64,000 nucleotides of DNA from Elusimicrobia bacterium GWA2_62_23 (GCA_001799635.1 MGTV01000008.1:64879-128878); one strand, 5' to 3'. Positions 18,090 through 27,200 are shown, counted from the first letter of the stretch. Program-made: numbers and translations. Notes: a model not told the origin generated them from the letters alone.

Positions 18090-20279
18090 ATGGCCGAACC
18101 GGGTAAACTGAAGAAAGCCGTGGTGCCGCTGGAAGGCGTGCACTGCGCCTCTTGCGTGGCCCGGCTGGAGACCGGCCTGGGCGCCCTGCCCGGCGTAGCC
18201 CGCGTTTCCGTGAACCTGCCTTCGCGCACCGCTTTTCTCACCTACGACGCGGCCGCCCTCACCCCGGCGGCCATCTCCGCCAAGATAGAGGCCCTGGGTT
18301 ACAAGGCGCTGGCCTTCTCCCAGTCGGCCGCCTCGGCGGAGAACACCGCCCTGCAGGAGCTCTCCCGCGAGAAGAACATTTTCCTTTCCCGCTTCCTGCT
18401 GGCCCTGGCGCTTACCGGCTTCCTGCTGACCGACTATCTCTTCTCCTTCTCCTCCTACACCCTCATGGCCGCCGCCGGCCTGGCCTGGTGGTTCGCCGGG
18501 CTGCATTTTCACGAGGGGTTCCTGCGCGCGCTGAAGGCCCGCACCGCGGACATGAACTCGCTGGTGTCGCTGTCCACCTCGGTCACCTTCTTCTACGGCG
18601 TCTTCGTCACGTTCTTTCCGTCGGACGGCGCGCATTACCACGCCCAGTGGCACGAAGTGGGCATGCTCATCACCTTCATAAACCTGGGCCGCTGGCTGGA
18701 GGCCCGCTCCAAGAGCCGCGCCGGCGAGGCCGTGGCCCGGCTTTTCCAGATAGCGCCCAAGTTCGCCCGCCGCCTGGCCGCGGGCAAAGAAGAGACCGTG
18801 CCGGTGGCCGAGATAGTCCCCGGCGACGTGATCCTGCTGCGCCCCGGCGAACAGGTGCCCGTGGACGGCCGCGTGCTGGCCGGCGCCTCCTCCGTGGACG
18901 AAAGCCTGCTGACCGGCGAGACCGTGCCGGCCGACAAGGCGCCCGGGGCCACGGTTTACGCCGGGACGGTGAACAAGACCGGTTCCCTGGAATTCAAGGC
19001 CGAAGGCGTAGGCGAAGAGACCGTGCTCATGAAGATAGTGAAGGCCGTGGAGGAGTCCCAGGCCGAGAAAGGCGAGGTGCAGCACCTGGTGGACCGCATC
19101 TCCGCCTGGTTCGTGCCGGTGGTCTTCCTGATCGCCGTGGTTTCGGGCGGCCTGTGGCTGCATTACGGCGACCTGCCCAGGGCCGTCAATATTTTCGCCG
19201 CCGTGCTCGCCGTGGCCTGCCCCTGCGCCATGGGGCTCGCCGTGCCCATGGCCGTGGCCGTGGGCTTCGGGCGGGCCGCCTCCTCCGGTATCCTCATCCG
19301 CAACGCCGACGTGCTGGAGCGCGTCTCCGGCGTGGACGTGGTCATTTTCGACAAGACCGGCACCCTTACCGAGGGCCGCCTGCGCCTGGGCGAGCTGCGC
19401 CCCTGGGAGACGGGGGAAAAAGACCTGCTGGAACTGCTGGCAGCCGCCGAAGACCGCTCCGAGCACCCTTTCGCCGAGGCCGTGCGCGCCCGGGCCGCCG
19501 AGGCGGGCGTTAAGGCTTTCCCCGTTTCCACTTTCGAAGCCGTGCCCGGCAAGGGCGTAAAGGCCTCCTCCGCGGCCGGCGAGATCCTGGCCGGCAGCCT
19601 CAAATGGTTCGACGAACTCGGCGCCGACGTGCCGGAGGCGGCCCGCCGCGAAATAACCGCCGCCACCGATTCCCTGCTGCTGGTCTCGCAGGCCGGCCGG
19701 TTCAAGGGCTACGCGCGCCTTTCCGACGCCCTGCGCCCCGGCACCGCCGAACTCATAAAGGACCTGGCGGCGGCCGGCATAGAGCCGGTGCTGGCTTCTG
19801 GCGACCGGCAGGCCGTGGTGGCCGCCGTGGCCGCGTCCATAGGCATAAAGGCCTTCCACGCCGAGGTGTTTCCCGAGGAGAAGCGCCGGCTCGTGATGCG
19901 CTACAAGGCCCTGGGCAAGCGCACCGCCATGGTAGGCGACGGCTTTAACGACGCGCCCGCCCTCTCCGAGGCCGACATAGGCATGGCCATGCGCTCCGGC
20001 ACCGACGTGGCCGCCCAGGCCAGCGACATCACCCTGATGAACAACGACCTGCGCTCGGTCATCACCGCCGTGAAAATTTCCCGGGCCATCCGCCGCGTCA
20101 TCAACCAGAACCTGGCGTGGGCCTTCGTCTACAACGCCGCGCTCATCCCGCTGGCGGCCGGGGCCTTCTACCCGGCGTGGGGCGTGGTGATACCGCCCTA
20201 TTTCGCCGGCGGCGCCATGGCGCTCAGTTCCGTTTCCGTGGTAATGAATTCGCTGCGCCTCAAGCGCGCGAAAATTTAA
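18090..20279 (+). CDS. copA: copper-type P1B-ATPase exporter
   Basis: 729 aa. One N-terminal heavy-metal-associated domain with the metal-binding C19-A-S-C22. Membrane helices flank the A domain (SSVDESLLTGETVPADK). The ion-path motif is C377-P-C379 in the sixth helix, typical for Cu+ transport. D421 of DKTGTLTEG is the phosphorylated Asp, SEHPFAEAV the HP motif, and GDGFNDAPALSEADIG the hinge motif. The enzyme exports monovalent copper or silver across the inner membrane using ATP. There is no copZ, csoR or cueR nearby. It is the last gene of the ileS-lspA run, 1 nt after the peptidase gene, an odd place for a metal exporter. A large palindrome follows the stop. Confidence 0.94.
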   Translation: MAEPGKLKKAVVPLEGVHCASCVARLETGLGALPGVARVSVNLPSRTAFLTYDAAALTPAAISAKIEALGYKALAFSQSAASAENTALQELSREKNIFLSRFLLALALTGFLLTDYLFSFSSYTLMAAAGLAWWFAGLHFHEGFLRALKARTADMNSLVSLSTSVTFFYGVFVTFFPSDGAHYHAQWHEVGMLITFINLGRWLEARSKSRAGEAVARLFQIAPKFARRLAAGKEETVPVAEIVPGDVILLRPGEQVPVDGRVLAGASSVDESLLTGETVPADKAPGATVYAGTVNKTGSLEFKAEGVGEETVLMKIVKAVEESQAEKGEVQHLVDRISAWFVPVVFLIAVVSGGLWLHYGDLPRAVNIFAAVLAVACPCAMGLAVPMAVAVGFGRAASSGILIRNADVLERVSGVDVVIFDKTGTLTEGRLRLGELRPWETGEKDLLELLAAAEDRSEHPFAEAVRARAAEAGVKAFPVSTFEAVPGKGVKASSAAGEILAGSLKWFDELGADVPEAARREITAATDSLLLVSQAGRFKGYARLSDALRPGTAELIKDLAAAGIEPVLASGDRQAVVAAVAASIGIKAFHAEVFPEEKRRLVMRYKALGKRTAMVGDGFNDAPALSEADIGMAMRSGTDVAAQASDITLMNNDLRSVITAVKISRAIRRVINQNLAWAFVYNAALIPLAAGAFYPAWGVVIPPYFAGGAMALSSVSVVMNSLRLKRAKI

Positions 20280-20284
20280 GGGAG

Positions 20285-20350
20285 GGGGGACGTTGCACAA
20301 TAACTCAATAACTCACCATAAAGTTATTGAGTTATTGTGCAACGTCCCCC
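20285..20350. repeat. 29-bp perfect inverted repeat with 8-nt loop between copA and queF
   Basis: Left arm 20285-20313 and right arm 20322-20350 are exact reverse complements; the loop is 20314-20321. The arms begin with GGGGGACGTTGCACAATAAC and contain two tandem TAACTCAA-like units. The element starts 6 nt after the copA stop and ends 6 nt before the queF ribosome binding site. It is far longer than a normal rho-independent terminator and has no U-tract, so a MITE or REP-type element or an RNA hairpin in the queF leader is more likely. A regulatory role on queF is possible. Confidence 0.9.
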
Positions 20351-20366
20351 ACAACAAGGAGAAACT

Positions 20367-20774
20367 ATGAGCAAGACTTCGACTTCTTTCGGGTACACGC
20401 AGAACCAGGCGCAGAGCGTGAAACGCATAAAGCTGCCCGAGATAGAGGCCTGGGAGAACCAGTACCGCCGCGACTATGTCATAAAGATCGCGCACCCCGA
20501 ATTCACCTCCGTCTGCCCCAAGACCGGCCTGCCGGACTTCGGCACGATAACCATAGAGTACGTGCCCGGCAAACTCTGCCTGGAGCTCAAGAGCCTGAAA
20601 TATTATTTCCTCCAGTACCGCAACTGCGGCATCTTCATGGAGAACATCGCCAACCGCGTGCTCGACGACGTGGTAAAGGCCATAAAGCCCAAGAGCTGCA
20701 CCGTTACCGGCGACTTCACCCCGCGCGGCGGCCTCAGCTCCGTCATCGTCGCCAGCTATAAGGCGAAAAAGTAA
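20367..20774 (+). CDS. queF: NADPH-dependent 7-cyano-7-deazaguanine (preQ0) reductase, QueF type I
   Basis: 135 aa from the ATG at 20367, which has AAGGAGA at 20356-20362. It reduces preQ0 to preQ1 in queuosine biosynthesis. Catalytic Cys50 and Asp57 occur with the right spacing in TSVCPKTGLPDFG, and the substrate-binding LELKSLKYYFLQYRNCGIF motif is complete. The length fits the single-domain (type I) enzyme. Other que genes are not in this window. The frame is open further upstream into the palindrome, but no start there is plausible. It is followed directly by a tRNA promoter. Confidence 0.95.
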   Translation: MSKTSTSFGYTQNQAQSVKRIKLPEIEAWENQYRRDYVIKIAHPEFTSVCPKTGLPDFGTITIEYVPGKLCLELKSLKYYFLQYRNCGIFMENIANRVLDDVVKAIKPKSCTVTGDFTPRGGLSSVIVASYKAKK

Positions 20775-20792
20775 GCAAAAGGCGTTTTTTGG

Positions 20793-20798
20793 TATAAT
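20793..20798 (+). promoter_or_regulatory. -10 box of tRNA-Val
   Basis: TATAAT at 20793-20798 lies 14 nt before the first base of the mature tRNA, in an AT-rich stretch after the queF stop. Confidence 0.5.
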
Positions 20799-20812
20799 AA
20801 TTATAGTTCCAG

Positions 20813-20887
20813 GCCCAGTTGGCGCAGCGGTAGCGCGTTCCCTTGACATGGGAAAGGTCACAGGTTCGATCCCTGTACTGGGCACCA
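20813..20887 (+). tRNA. tRNA-Val (anticodon GAC), CCA encoded
   Basis: A complete cloverleaf can be folded by eye. Acceptor stem GCCCAGT (20813-20819) pairs with ACTGGGC (20877-20883); D stem GCGC/GCGC; anticodon stem TTCCC/GGGAA (20838-20842, 20850-20854) around loop TTGACAT with anticodon GAC at 20845-20847; T arm ACAGG-TTCGATC-CCTGT. The discriminator A and encoded CCA end it. GAC reads GUC/GUU valine codons. Confidence 0.96.
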
Positions 20888-20916
20888 GATTTACGCGAGA
20901 GAGGGCCCGTTAGAAC

Positions 20917-20948
20917 CCGGAAACGGGCGCTGGCGGGCGGTTTTTTTG
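20917..20948 (+). terminator. weak terminator-like sequence after tRNA-Val
   Basis: A short CCCG-GAAA-CGGG hairpin is followed by a GC-rich stretch and seven T residues (20941-20947). The stem is short and distant from the T run, so this is only a weak candidate. Transcription may continue into the SOD-like gene. Confidence 0.3.
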
Positions 20949-20956
20949 GAGGCAAA

Positions 20957-21628
20957 ATGACGAAACTTATACTGGCCGCCGCGGCCTTATTCCTTACCCC
21001 GGCCCTGCACGCGCAGTTCAAAGTGCTGGCGCCCGCCAACACTTACGGTCTGTACGCCGCCAAGGAGTTCCCGTCTTTCACCGGCGGCACTACGTTCTCC
21101 TTCGGCGCCGCCTCCCTGCACCTCAAGCTTTACCAGGGTTACGTCAAGAACGTCAACGCCCTGCAGCAGCGCTTCAAGGAGCTGGAAGACGAGGGCAAGG
21201 CAGACACCGCCGAATACGCCGGGCTCAAGCGCCGCTTCGGCTGGGAATTCAACGGCATGCGCCTGCACGAGCTGTATTTCGCCCAGTTCGGCGCGGCTCC
21301 GCTGGGCGCGTCCTCGGACCTGCGCCAGGCGCTGGCCGCCCAGTACGGCACTTTCGAGGCCTGGCAGAAGGCTTACCTGGCGCTCACGCAGGCGCGCGGC
21401 ATAGGCTGGGCCGCCCTGGTCTATGACCGGCCCGCCCGCCGCTTCCACAACGTGTGGATCAACGAGCACGACGCCGGCGTCCCCGCCGGCACCGAGGTGC
21501 TGCTGGTGACGGACCTGTTCGAACACGCCTTCCTGCCGGACTTCCAGTTGGAGAAGGCCCGTTACGTGCAGGCCGCCTGGGCCGCCCTCAACTGGCCGGT
21601 GATAGAAAAAAGATTCGCGGGTAAATAA
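20957..21628 (+). CDS. exported Fe/Mn superoxide dismutase-like protein
   Basis: 223 aa from ATG 20957 with GGAGG 5-6 nt upstream. A signal peptide (MTKLILAAAALFLTPALHAQ) predicts export, unusual for Fe/Mn SODs, which are mostly cytoplasmic. The C-terminal half is clearly SOD: GMRLHELYF carries the second metal-ligand His and DLFEHAFLPDF the Asp and His ligands, with RARYVQAAW-like closing helix. The N-terminal ligand region reads SLHLKLYQGYV: a His is present, but its spacing to the following Tyr-Val is one residue shorter than in the usual HxxKHHxxYV motif, and the two gateway His are replaced. Metal binding is probable; catalysis is not assured. It lies 8 nt before thrS. Confidence 0.78.
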   Translation: MTKLILAAAALFLTPALHAQFKVLAPANTYGLYAAKEFPSFTGGTTFSFGAASLHLKLYQGYVKNVNALQQRFKELEDEGKADTAEYAGLKRRFGWEFNGMRLHELYFAQFGAAPLGASSDLRQALAAQYGTFEAWQKAYLALTQARGIGWAALVYDRPARRFHNVWINEHDAGVPAGTEVLLVTDLFEHAFLPDFQLEKARYVQAAWAALNWPVIEKRFAGK

Positions 21629-21636
21629 AGGAAATC

Positions 21637-23397
21637 ATGGCTGAAGACAACAAAGAAGAATTAGTCCATAAAATGCGCCACTCGCTGGCGCACGTGATGG
21701 CCCAGGCCGTGATGGAGCTCTGGCCCGGCGTGAAGTTCGGCATAGGCCCCGCCATAGACAACGGCTTCTATTACGATTTCGACCTGGAGCACCACTTCAC
21801 TCCCGAAGACCTGCCCGCCATAGAGAAGAAGATGAAGCACATCATAGGCGCGGCCCACAAGTTCGAGCGGCTGGAGCTGCCGCGCGCCGAAGCCCTGAAG
21901 CATTTCGGCGAGAAGGGGGAGAAATACAAGGTGGAGCTCATCAACGACCTGCCCGAGGGTTCGGTCATCTCCGTCTACAAGAGCGGCCCCTTCGAGGACC
22001 TGTGCAAGGGCCCGCACGTGGAGCACACCGGCAAGTTGAAGGCCTTCAAGCTCACGCACGTGGCCGGCGCCTACTGGCGCGGCAGCGAGAAGAACGCCAT
22101 GCTGCAGCGCATCTACGCCGTGGCCTTCGAAAGCCAGGACGAGCTTAACGCCTATTTAAAACAGCAGGAAGAGGCCGCCAAGCGCGACCACCGCAAGCTG
22201 GGCCGCCAGCTGGACCTCTACAGCATCAACGAGACCGTGGGGCCCGGCCTGGTGCTGTGGCACCCCAACGGCGCGCGCATCCGCCACGAGATAGAGACCT
22301 ACTGGAAGGACGAACATTTTAAGGGCGGCTACGAACTGGTGAACACGCCGCACATCGGCCGCGCCCAGCTGTGGGAGACCTCCGGGCACCTGGGCTTCTA
22401 CAAGGAGTCCATGTACGCCCCCATGGACATAGACGGCATAGAGTACTACGCCAAGCCCATGAACTGCCCGTTCCACATAGAGATCTACAAGGCCACGTCG
22501 CACAGCTACCGCGACCTGCCGCTGCGCTGGGCGGAGCTCGGCACGGTGTACCGCTTCGAGAAGGCCGGCGTGCTGCACGGCCTCATGCGCGTGCGCGGCT
22601 TCACCCAGGACGACGCCCACCTGATCTGCACGCCGGAGCAGATGGAAGCGGAGACCATAGAGGTGCTGCGGTTCAGCATGAACATCCTGCGCGCCTTCGG
22701 CCTCAAGGACATCAAGGCCTACCTCGCCACCCGCCCCGAGGGCGCCGTGGGCGAGCCGGCCCGCTGGGAAGAAGCCCAGAAGAGCCTGCGCGCGGCCGCC
22801 GAGAAAGAAGGCGTGCCGGTGACCGTGGACGAAGGCGGCGGCGCCTTCTACGGCCCCAAGATCGACCTCAAGGTGAAGGACTCCATCGGCCGCGAATGGC
22901 AGATGAGCACCATCCAGTTCGACTTCAACGAGCCCGAGCGCTTCGGCCTGGAATACACCGGCGCCGACGGGCATAAGCACCGCCCGTACATGATCCACCG
23001 CGCCCTGATGGGTTCGCTGGAGCGGTTCTTCGGCGTGCTGATAGAACATTACGCCGGCAACTTCCCGCTGTGGCTGGCGCCCCTGCAGATGAAGGTGCTC
23101 AACATCACCGAAGAGCAGGAAGGCTACGCCAAAGAGGTGGAGGCCAAACTGAAGGCCGCCGGTTTCCGCGTTAAGACCGACCTGCGCCACGACACCATCA
23201 ACGGCAAGGTGCGCGACGCGGCCATGCTCAAGATCCCCTACCTGGTGGTGGTGGGCAACAAGGAAAAGGACGCCGGGACCATAACCCTGCGCCTGCGCGG
23301 CAACAAGAGCGTCTTCGGCGTGAACCTCGACGAGTTCATAGCCAAAGCCAAAGAGGAAGCGGCCTCCCGCTCCCTCACCGGCGCTTACTCCGCCTGA
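21637..23397 (+). CDS. thrS: threonyl-tRNA synthetase lacking the N-terminal TGS domain
   Basis: 586 aa versus about 640 in E. coli. It charges tRNA-Thr. The protein begins at the N2 (tRNA_SAD editing) domain (MRHSLAHVMAQAVMELWPGVKFGIGPAIDNGFYYDF, with the HxxxH and later zinc/editing residues), so the roughly 60-residue TGS domain is missing. The class II core is complete: motif 2 (LRWAELGTVYRFEKAGVLHGLMRVRGFTQDDAH) and motif 3 (HRALMGSLERFFGVLIEHYAG), plus the anticodon-binding domain (LRHDTINGKVRDA). The start is fixed by an AAGGAAATC leader after the SOD-like gene. It is a known naturally occurring variant. A strong terminator follows. Confidence 0.96.
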   Translation: MAEDNKEELVHKMRHSLAHVMAQAVMELWPGVKFGIGPAIDNGFYYDFDLEHHFTPEDLPAIEKKMKHIIGAAHKFERLELPRAEALKHFGEKGEKYKVELINDLPEGSVISVYKSGPFEDLCKGPHVEHTGKLKAFKLTHVAGAYWRGSEKNAMLQRIYAVAFESQDELNAYLKQQEEAAKRDHRKLGRQLDLYSINETVGPGLVLWHPNGARIRHEIETYWKDEHFKGGYELVNTPHIGRAQLWETSGHLGFYKESMYAPMDIDGIEYYAKPMNCPFHIEIYKATSHSYRDLPLRWAELGTVYRFEKAGVLHGLMRVRGFTQDDAHLICTPEQMEAETIEVLRFSMNILRAFGLKDIKAYLATRPEGAVGEPARWEEAQKSLRAAAEKEGVPVTVDEGGGAFYGPKIDLKVKDSIGREWQMSTIQFDFNEPERFGLEYTGADGHKHRPYMIHRALMGSLERFFGVLIEHYAGNFPLWLAPLQMKVLNITEEQEGYAKEVEAKLKAAGFRVKTDLRHDTINGKVRDAAMLKIPYLVVVGNKEKDAGTITLRLRGNKSVFGVNLDEFIAKAKEEAASRSLTGAYSA

Positions 23398-23415
23398 GCG
23401 GTCCGCCCCGAAATG

Positions 23416-23448
23416 AGACGGCCCCGTGAAAACGGGGCCGTCTTTTTT
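23416..23448 (+). terminator. strong rho-independent terminator after thrS
   Basis: A 12-bp perfect stem (AGACGGCCCCGT 23416-23427, ACGGGGCCGTCT 23432-23443) with a GAAA tetraloop is followed by six T residues. It also faces the end of the minus-strand antitoxin gene at 23458. Confidence 0.92.
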
Positions 23449-23457
23449 AAGAGGGGG

Positions 23458-23754
23458 TTACGCTTTGCTTAAGGTGAACTTGTACCCCATGGCGCCCGCT
23501 ATCAGGCGGAGATTATGCAGCTGCGGATTGCCTTTTTTCGAAAGCATCCGGAACAGATGCTCCCTGTTCAGTTTGGTTTTTCTGGCCAGTTGCGCCAGGC
23601 CGCCATGCACCTGCGCCACATTGTGCAGCGCCAGGAGGAAGGTGCCTTCATCCTCGTCCTCAAGACAGGCGTTGAGGTAACCAACTGCGTACTTCGGGTC
23701 CGCCAGGCGCTTTAACAGGTCTTCGTGGTAATCTATGTAGGGTTTGTCTTTCAT
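23458..23754 (-). CDS. HTH antitoxin of a RelE/HigB-type toxin-antitoxin pair
   Basis: 98 aa from the ATG at 23754 (MKDKPYIDYHEDLLKRL). An ATG at 23763 overlapping the toxin stop is only 2 nt from the AGGAGG site, too close, so 23754 (11 nt) is preferred. The C-terminal half is a Cro/C1-type helix-turn-helix, GGLAQLARKTKLNREHLFRMLSKKGNPQLHNLRLI, as in the addiction-module antidote family that pairs with RelE-like killer proteins. The N-terminal part (YAVGYLNACLEDEDEGTFLLALHNVAQ) matches the family pattern. The toxin gene comes first, the usual order for this class. The antitoxin most likely represses the pair through the inverted repeat at 24104-24123. Confidence 0.88.
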   Translation of the reverse strand: MKDKPYIDYHEDLLKRLADPKYAVGYLNACLEDEDEGTFLLALHNVAQVHGGLAQLARKTKLNREHLFRMLSKKGNPQLHNLRLIAGAMGYKFTLSKA

Positions 23755-23759
23755 AATGT

Positions 23760-24089
23760 TCATAACCTCCTCAAGTAATCCTGCCAAAAGCGCTTCGCGC
23801 TTGTTATATCCGAGGCCTGCGTATTCTTCCCGCCTGCTTCCAGCAGAATTACCAGTGTCCGGCCCTCCATCCCGTAATAGATCCTGTAACCGGGGCCCAT
23901 ATGGAGACGGAGTTCAAAAATGCCGTCACCCAGATGTTTGTGGTCTCCGAATAAGCCCCGGCATACCCTTGTGAGCCTTGCATCCACCGCCTCCTGCGTA
24001 CTGCGGGTAAGTGACTCCAGCCATTCTTTAAACGGACATCTGTCCGTTGCGGTTCTGTAGAACCTGATCGTTACCGGGGAAATATCCAT
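23760..24089 (-). CDS. RelE/ParE-superfamily toxin (addiction module killer protein type)
   Basis: 109 aa, with GGAGGGGAG just before the ATG. The sequence follows the TIGR02683-like killer family: CPFKEWLESLTRSTQEAVDARLTRVCRGLFGDHKHLGDGIFELRLHMGPGYRIYYG, with the conserved Glu-Leu-Arg and Gly-x-Gly-Tyr-Arg-hydrophobic-Tyr-Tyr core, then LLEAGGKNTQ. Family members are ribosome-dependent mRNA interferases. No frameshift or stop is seen, so the module looks intact. It lies between thrS and the envelope TPR gene, on the opposite strand to both, and is a typical mobile insert. Confidence 0.9.
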   Translation of the reverse strand: MDISPVTIRFYRTATDRCPFKEWLESLTRSTQEAVDARLTRVCRGLFGDHKHLGDGIFELRLHMGPGYRIYYGMEGRTLVILLEAGGKNTQASDITSAKRFWQDYLRRL

Positions 24090-24102
24090 ACTCCCCTCCT
24101 AT

Positions 24103-24131
24103 ATAGTAGCATAAAAGCTACTAGATGTCAA
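24103..24131 (-). promoter_or_regulatory. promoter and candidate operator of the toxin-antitoxin pair
   Basis: On the minus strand TTGACA (24131-24126) and TACTAT (24108-24103) are separated by exactly 17 nt, and the -10 is extended by TGC. A perfect inverted repeat, TAGTAGC 24104-24110 and GCTACTA 24117-24123 with a 6-nt loop, fills the spacer and covers the -10. This is the expected layout for autorepression by the HTH antitoxin. Confidence 0.7.
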
Positions 24132-24154
24132 CCCGTACCGCCCTTGCCCTTGGT

Positions 24155-24194
24155 TACAGTGTAGCAGGCCTGCCCGACACCGTACTGTCGGGGC
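24155..24194 (-). repeat. dispersed palindromic repeat, copy A
   Basis: Plus-strand CCCGACA 24173-24179 and TGTCGGG 24186-24192 form a hairpin, flanked by TAGCAGG at 24162-24168. Read on the minus strand it is palindrome, 4-nt spacer, CCTGCTACACT, pointing towards the toxin gene. Related copies lie at 33722 and 34420, each upstream of another minus-strand accessory module. Confidence 0.7.
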
Positions 24195-24211
24195 TTGATA
24201 TCTATATAATT

Positions 24212-24220
24212 TGATAAAAT
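24212..24220 (+). promoter_or_regulatory. extended -10 box close to the ATG of the 1083-aa TPR gene
   Basis: TGA-TAAAAT at 24212-24220, with a separate TATAAT at 24205-24210 just upstream. The ATG at 24229 is 8 nt past the box, so the mRNA would have no or almost no leader. Confidence 0.4.
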
Positions 24221-24228
24221 AACGCTGA

Positions 24229-27200
24229 ATGAAAAATTTCCTGCTTTCAGCCTTGATCGCCTGCGCGGCTCCGGCGTACGCCCAGCTGCAGCTTTCCCAG
24301 CTCACCGAGGACGAGGCCGCCTTCCGCAACCTGGCCTCCCTCTACGAAAGCGCCACCGAGCGCGCCGCCGTGATAGACGCCTTCCAGAAATTCGTGAAGC
24401 AGTACCCCAAGAGCCAGCGCGCTCCCGACGCGCGCTTCATGCAGGGCGAGGCCTACATGGCCAAGGGCCTGGAGCTGCTGCGCCAGGAAAAGCTCTCCAA
24501 GATGAGCTCCGACGACCGCATGCTCGCCGGCATGAACCCCGCCGCCATCGCCGAGCTCAACGCCGCCGCCGGGGCCTACGCCGCCGTCATCAAGGATCAT
24601 TCCCGAAGCGGCCTGGAAGCCAGCGCCCAGTACCGCGCCGGCGAGGCCGCTTACAACATGGGCGCCTGGGAGCGCTCGCTCAAGGAATTCCTCAAGGTGG
24701 AGGATAAATACCCCAAGAGCTACATCGTGCCCGAAAGCCTGCTGGGCGCCGTGTACGCCAATATCGCCATGGGCCGCTACCAGGAGGCGCAGGCCAACCT
24801 CTACCGCCTGGAAGAGACCTTCCTGCCCTACGCGCGCGAGCCCGCCGTGGTGTTCGCCAGGGCCGTCATAGAGCTCAACCGCAAGAATTACCCCGCCGCG
24901 CAGAAACTGTTCATGCAGCTCTCCACGCCCGAGGCCCGCTTCTTCCTGGGCAAGGCCTACCTCTACGAGGGGAAAACCTACATGGCCGCGTCCGTGTTCG
25001 AAAAACTCCTCAAGGATTTTCCCGAGGCCGATTTCAAGGAAGAGGCCGAGTTCCTGGCCGCCGACTCCTTCTTCCACGCCGGGGATTTCGACGGCGCCAT
25101 CACCAAGTACCAGGGCTTCCTCCGGAAATATCCCAATTCCAAGCTCAAGAGCGCCGCCGTGTTCCGCATAGGCGCCAGCCTCTTCAACAAGAAGGACTAT
25201 CCCAGCGCCCGCTCCAATTTCCAGAACGTCATAGACAAGAACCCCCGCGACTTCTTCGCCCCGTACGCCCAGTTCTTCATAGCCGAAAGCTACATGGAGA
25301 ACAAGCAGACGCGCGACGCCCTGTTCGCCTACACCAAGGTCACCACCGGCTACCCGTCCTCGTCGGTGGCGCCCGCCAGCGCGTATAAGCTGGCCTGGTG
25401 CCAGTACCTGCTGGGCGATTACCTGCAGAGCGTGCACGCGCTGGAAAGCTTCCTCATCCTCTACCCCACGCATTCGCTCGCCAAGAACGCCTATTATCTC
25501 AAGGGCACCGCCCAGCTGGAGCTGCGCAAGACCGACGAGGCCCTGCGCTCCTTCCAGAACGCCGTGGACATGGCCCCGTCGAGCGAAGTGGCCGAGCAGG
25601 CCATGTTCATGATCCTGCGCGCCGAGTACGACCGCGGCAACTACAACAGCATCCTCACCTCGTACCAGTTCATCTTCAAGCACCTGCCGCCGGCCGGCTC
25701 CAAGTGGCGCGCCCTGAGCCTGCTGTACGTGGCCGAGGCCTATATGGCCCTCAACCTCACCGACGACGCGCGCAATATCTACACCACCATCGCCCGCATC
25801 TATCCCAACGACGTCTCCGCCCTGTACGCGCAGGACGGCCTGGTGTGGTGCCTGGCCATAGCCGGCGACACCGAAGGCGCCGCCCGCGCCCGGGAAAAGC
25901 TCAAGGCCCTCAAGGTGCAGTTCGCCGACGCCATCCAGCCCACCGGCGCCGACGCCATGGCCCTGGCCGACAGCAATTTCAACCGCAAGGAGTTCGAGAA
26001 GGCCTACCAGATCTACGAAGCTTTCGCCGCCGAGGCCCCGCGCGATTCCTACGCGCCCGTGGCCCTGTACCGCGCCGGCCTCGCCCTCTACCGCCTGCGC
26101 TACTACAGCCAGGCCGTGGAGACCTGGAGCCGCCTCAGCCGCGACTATCCCAACGCCCCGGAGACCGAACTTGCCGATTTCCAGATAGCCGACACCTGGT
26201 TCCGCGCGCAGAAATACGCCGAGTCCGTGGGCGCCTATGAAGGCATCCTCACCAAGTACCCCAAGAGCGACAAACTGCCCCTGGCCTGGCTGCGCCTGGC
26301 GCAGGTGCGCTATAACCTCAAGCAGGACGCGCAGGCGCTGGAGCAGGCCAAGGCCGCCGTCACCAAGTATCCCGACGCGCCCGAAGGCGCCGACGCTTTC
26401 GACCTGGCCGAGGCCGTGTTCGACCGCAACCCGGGCATGGATTTCGCCGGCTGGTTCGGCGACCTGGCCGCCCGCCAGCCCGTCGACAAGACCTCCGGCG
26501 AGGCCATGTTCCGCCTGGGCCGCCGCCACTTCGAGAAGAAGGATTACGCCGCCGCCGTGGGCACCCTGAAGAAGTTCAGCGTGGACTACATAGACCACCC
26601 GTCCATCAAGGACGCGCAGTTCTACCTCGGCGAGGCCTATTTCCAGACCGGCGACATGGAGAACGCCGCCTCGGTCTTCGAGCGTTTCGCCAAGAACTAC
26701 CAGGACGCCAAGGAGCACCCGGTGGCCCTGTTCCGCCTCGGCAACGCCTACTACAACCAGAAGAACCACGAGGAGGCCGCCAAGGCCTACGCCAAGCTGG
26801 CCGAGCTGTACCCCCAGAGCGAGTACATCAAGCCCGCCCTCTTCAACCTGGCCCTCTGCTATAAGACCACCGGCGAGACCGACAAGGCCGAAGGCACCTA
26901 CCGCCGCTACTTCGAGCTCACCGGCAAAGGCGACGACGCCCTGGCCGCCCTGTGGGAGATCTTCAATATCCAGAAGACCCGCGGGGACCTCTCCGGCGCG
27001 CTCAAGACCCTCACCGAGATCTACGGCGAGAGCGAAGGCCGCGAAGACGGCCTGGAAGCCATGTATTACATGGGCGAAATGAATTACGACAACCGCCAGC
27101 CCGACGAGGCCCGCGATTACTGGGAGCGCCTGGCCCAGCAGAAGCCGCTCGGCAGCCCCTGGCGCCTGCAGGGCCTGGTGAAGCTCGGCGAGATCTACGA

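Noticed and set aside
20285-20350. Plain rho-independent terminator of copA
   Set aside because: The stem is 29 bp with no T run after it, so a simple terminator does not explain it.
20280-20366. preQ1 riboswitch ahead of queF
   Set aside because: The leader is one long perfect palindrome without the small pseudoknot pattern of preQ1 riboswitches.
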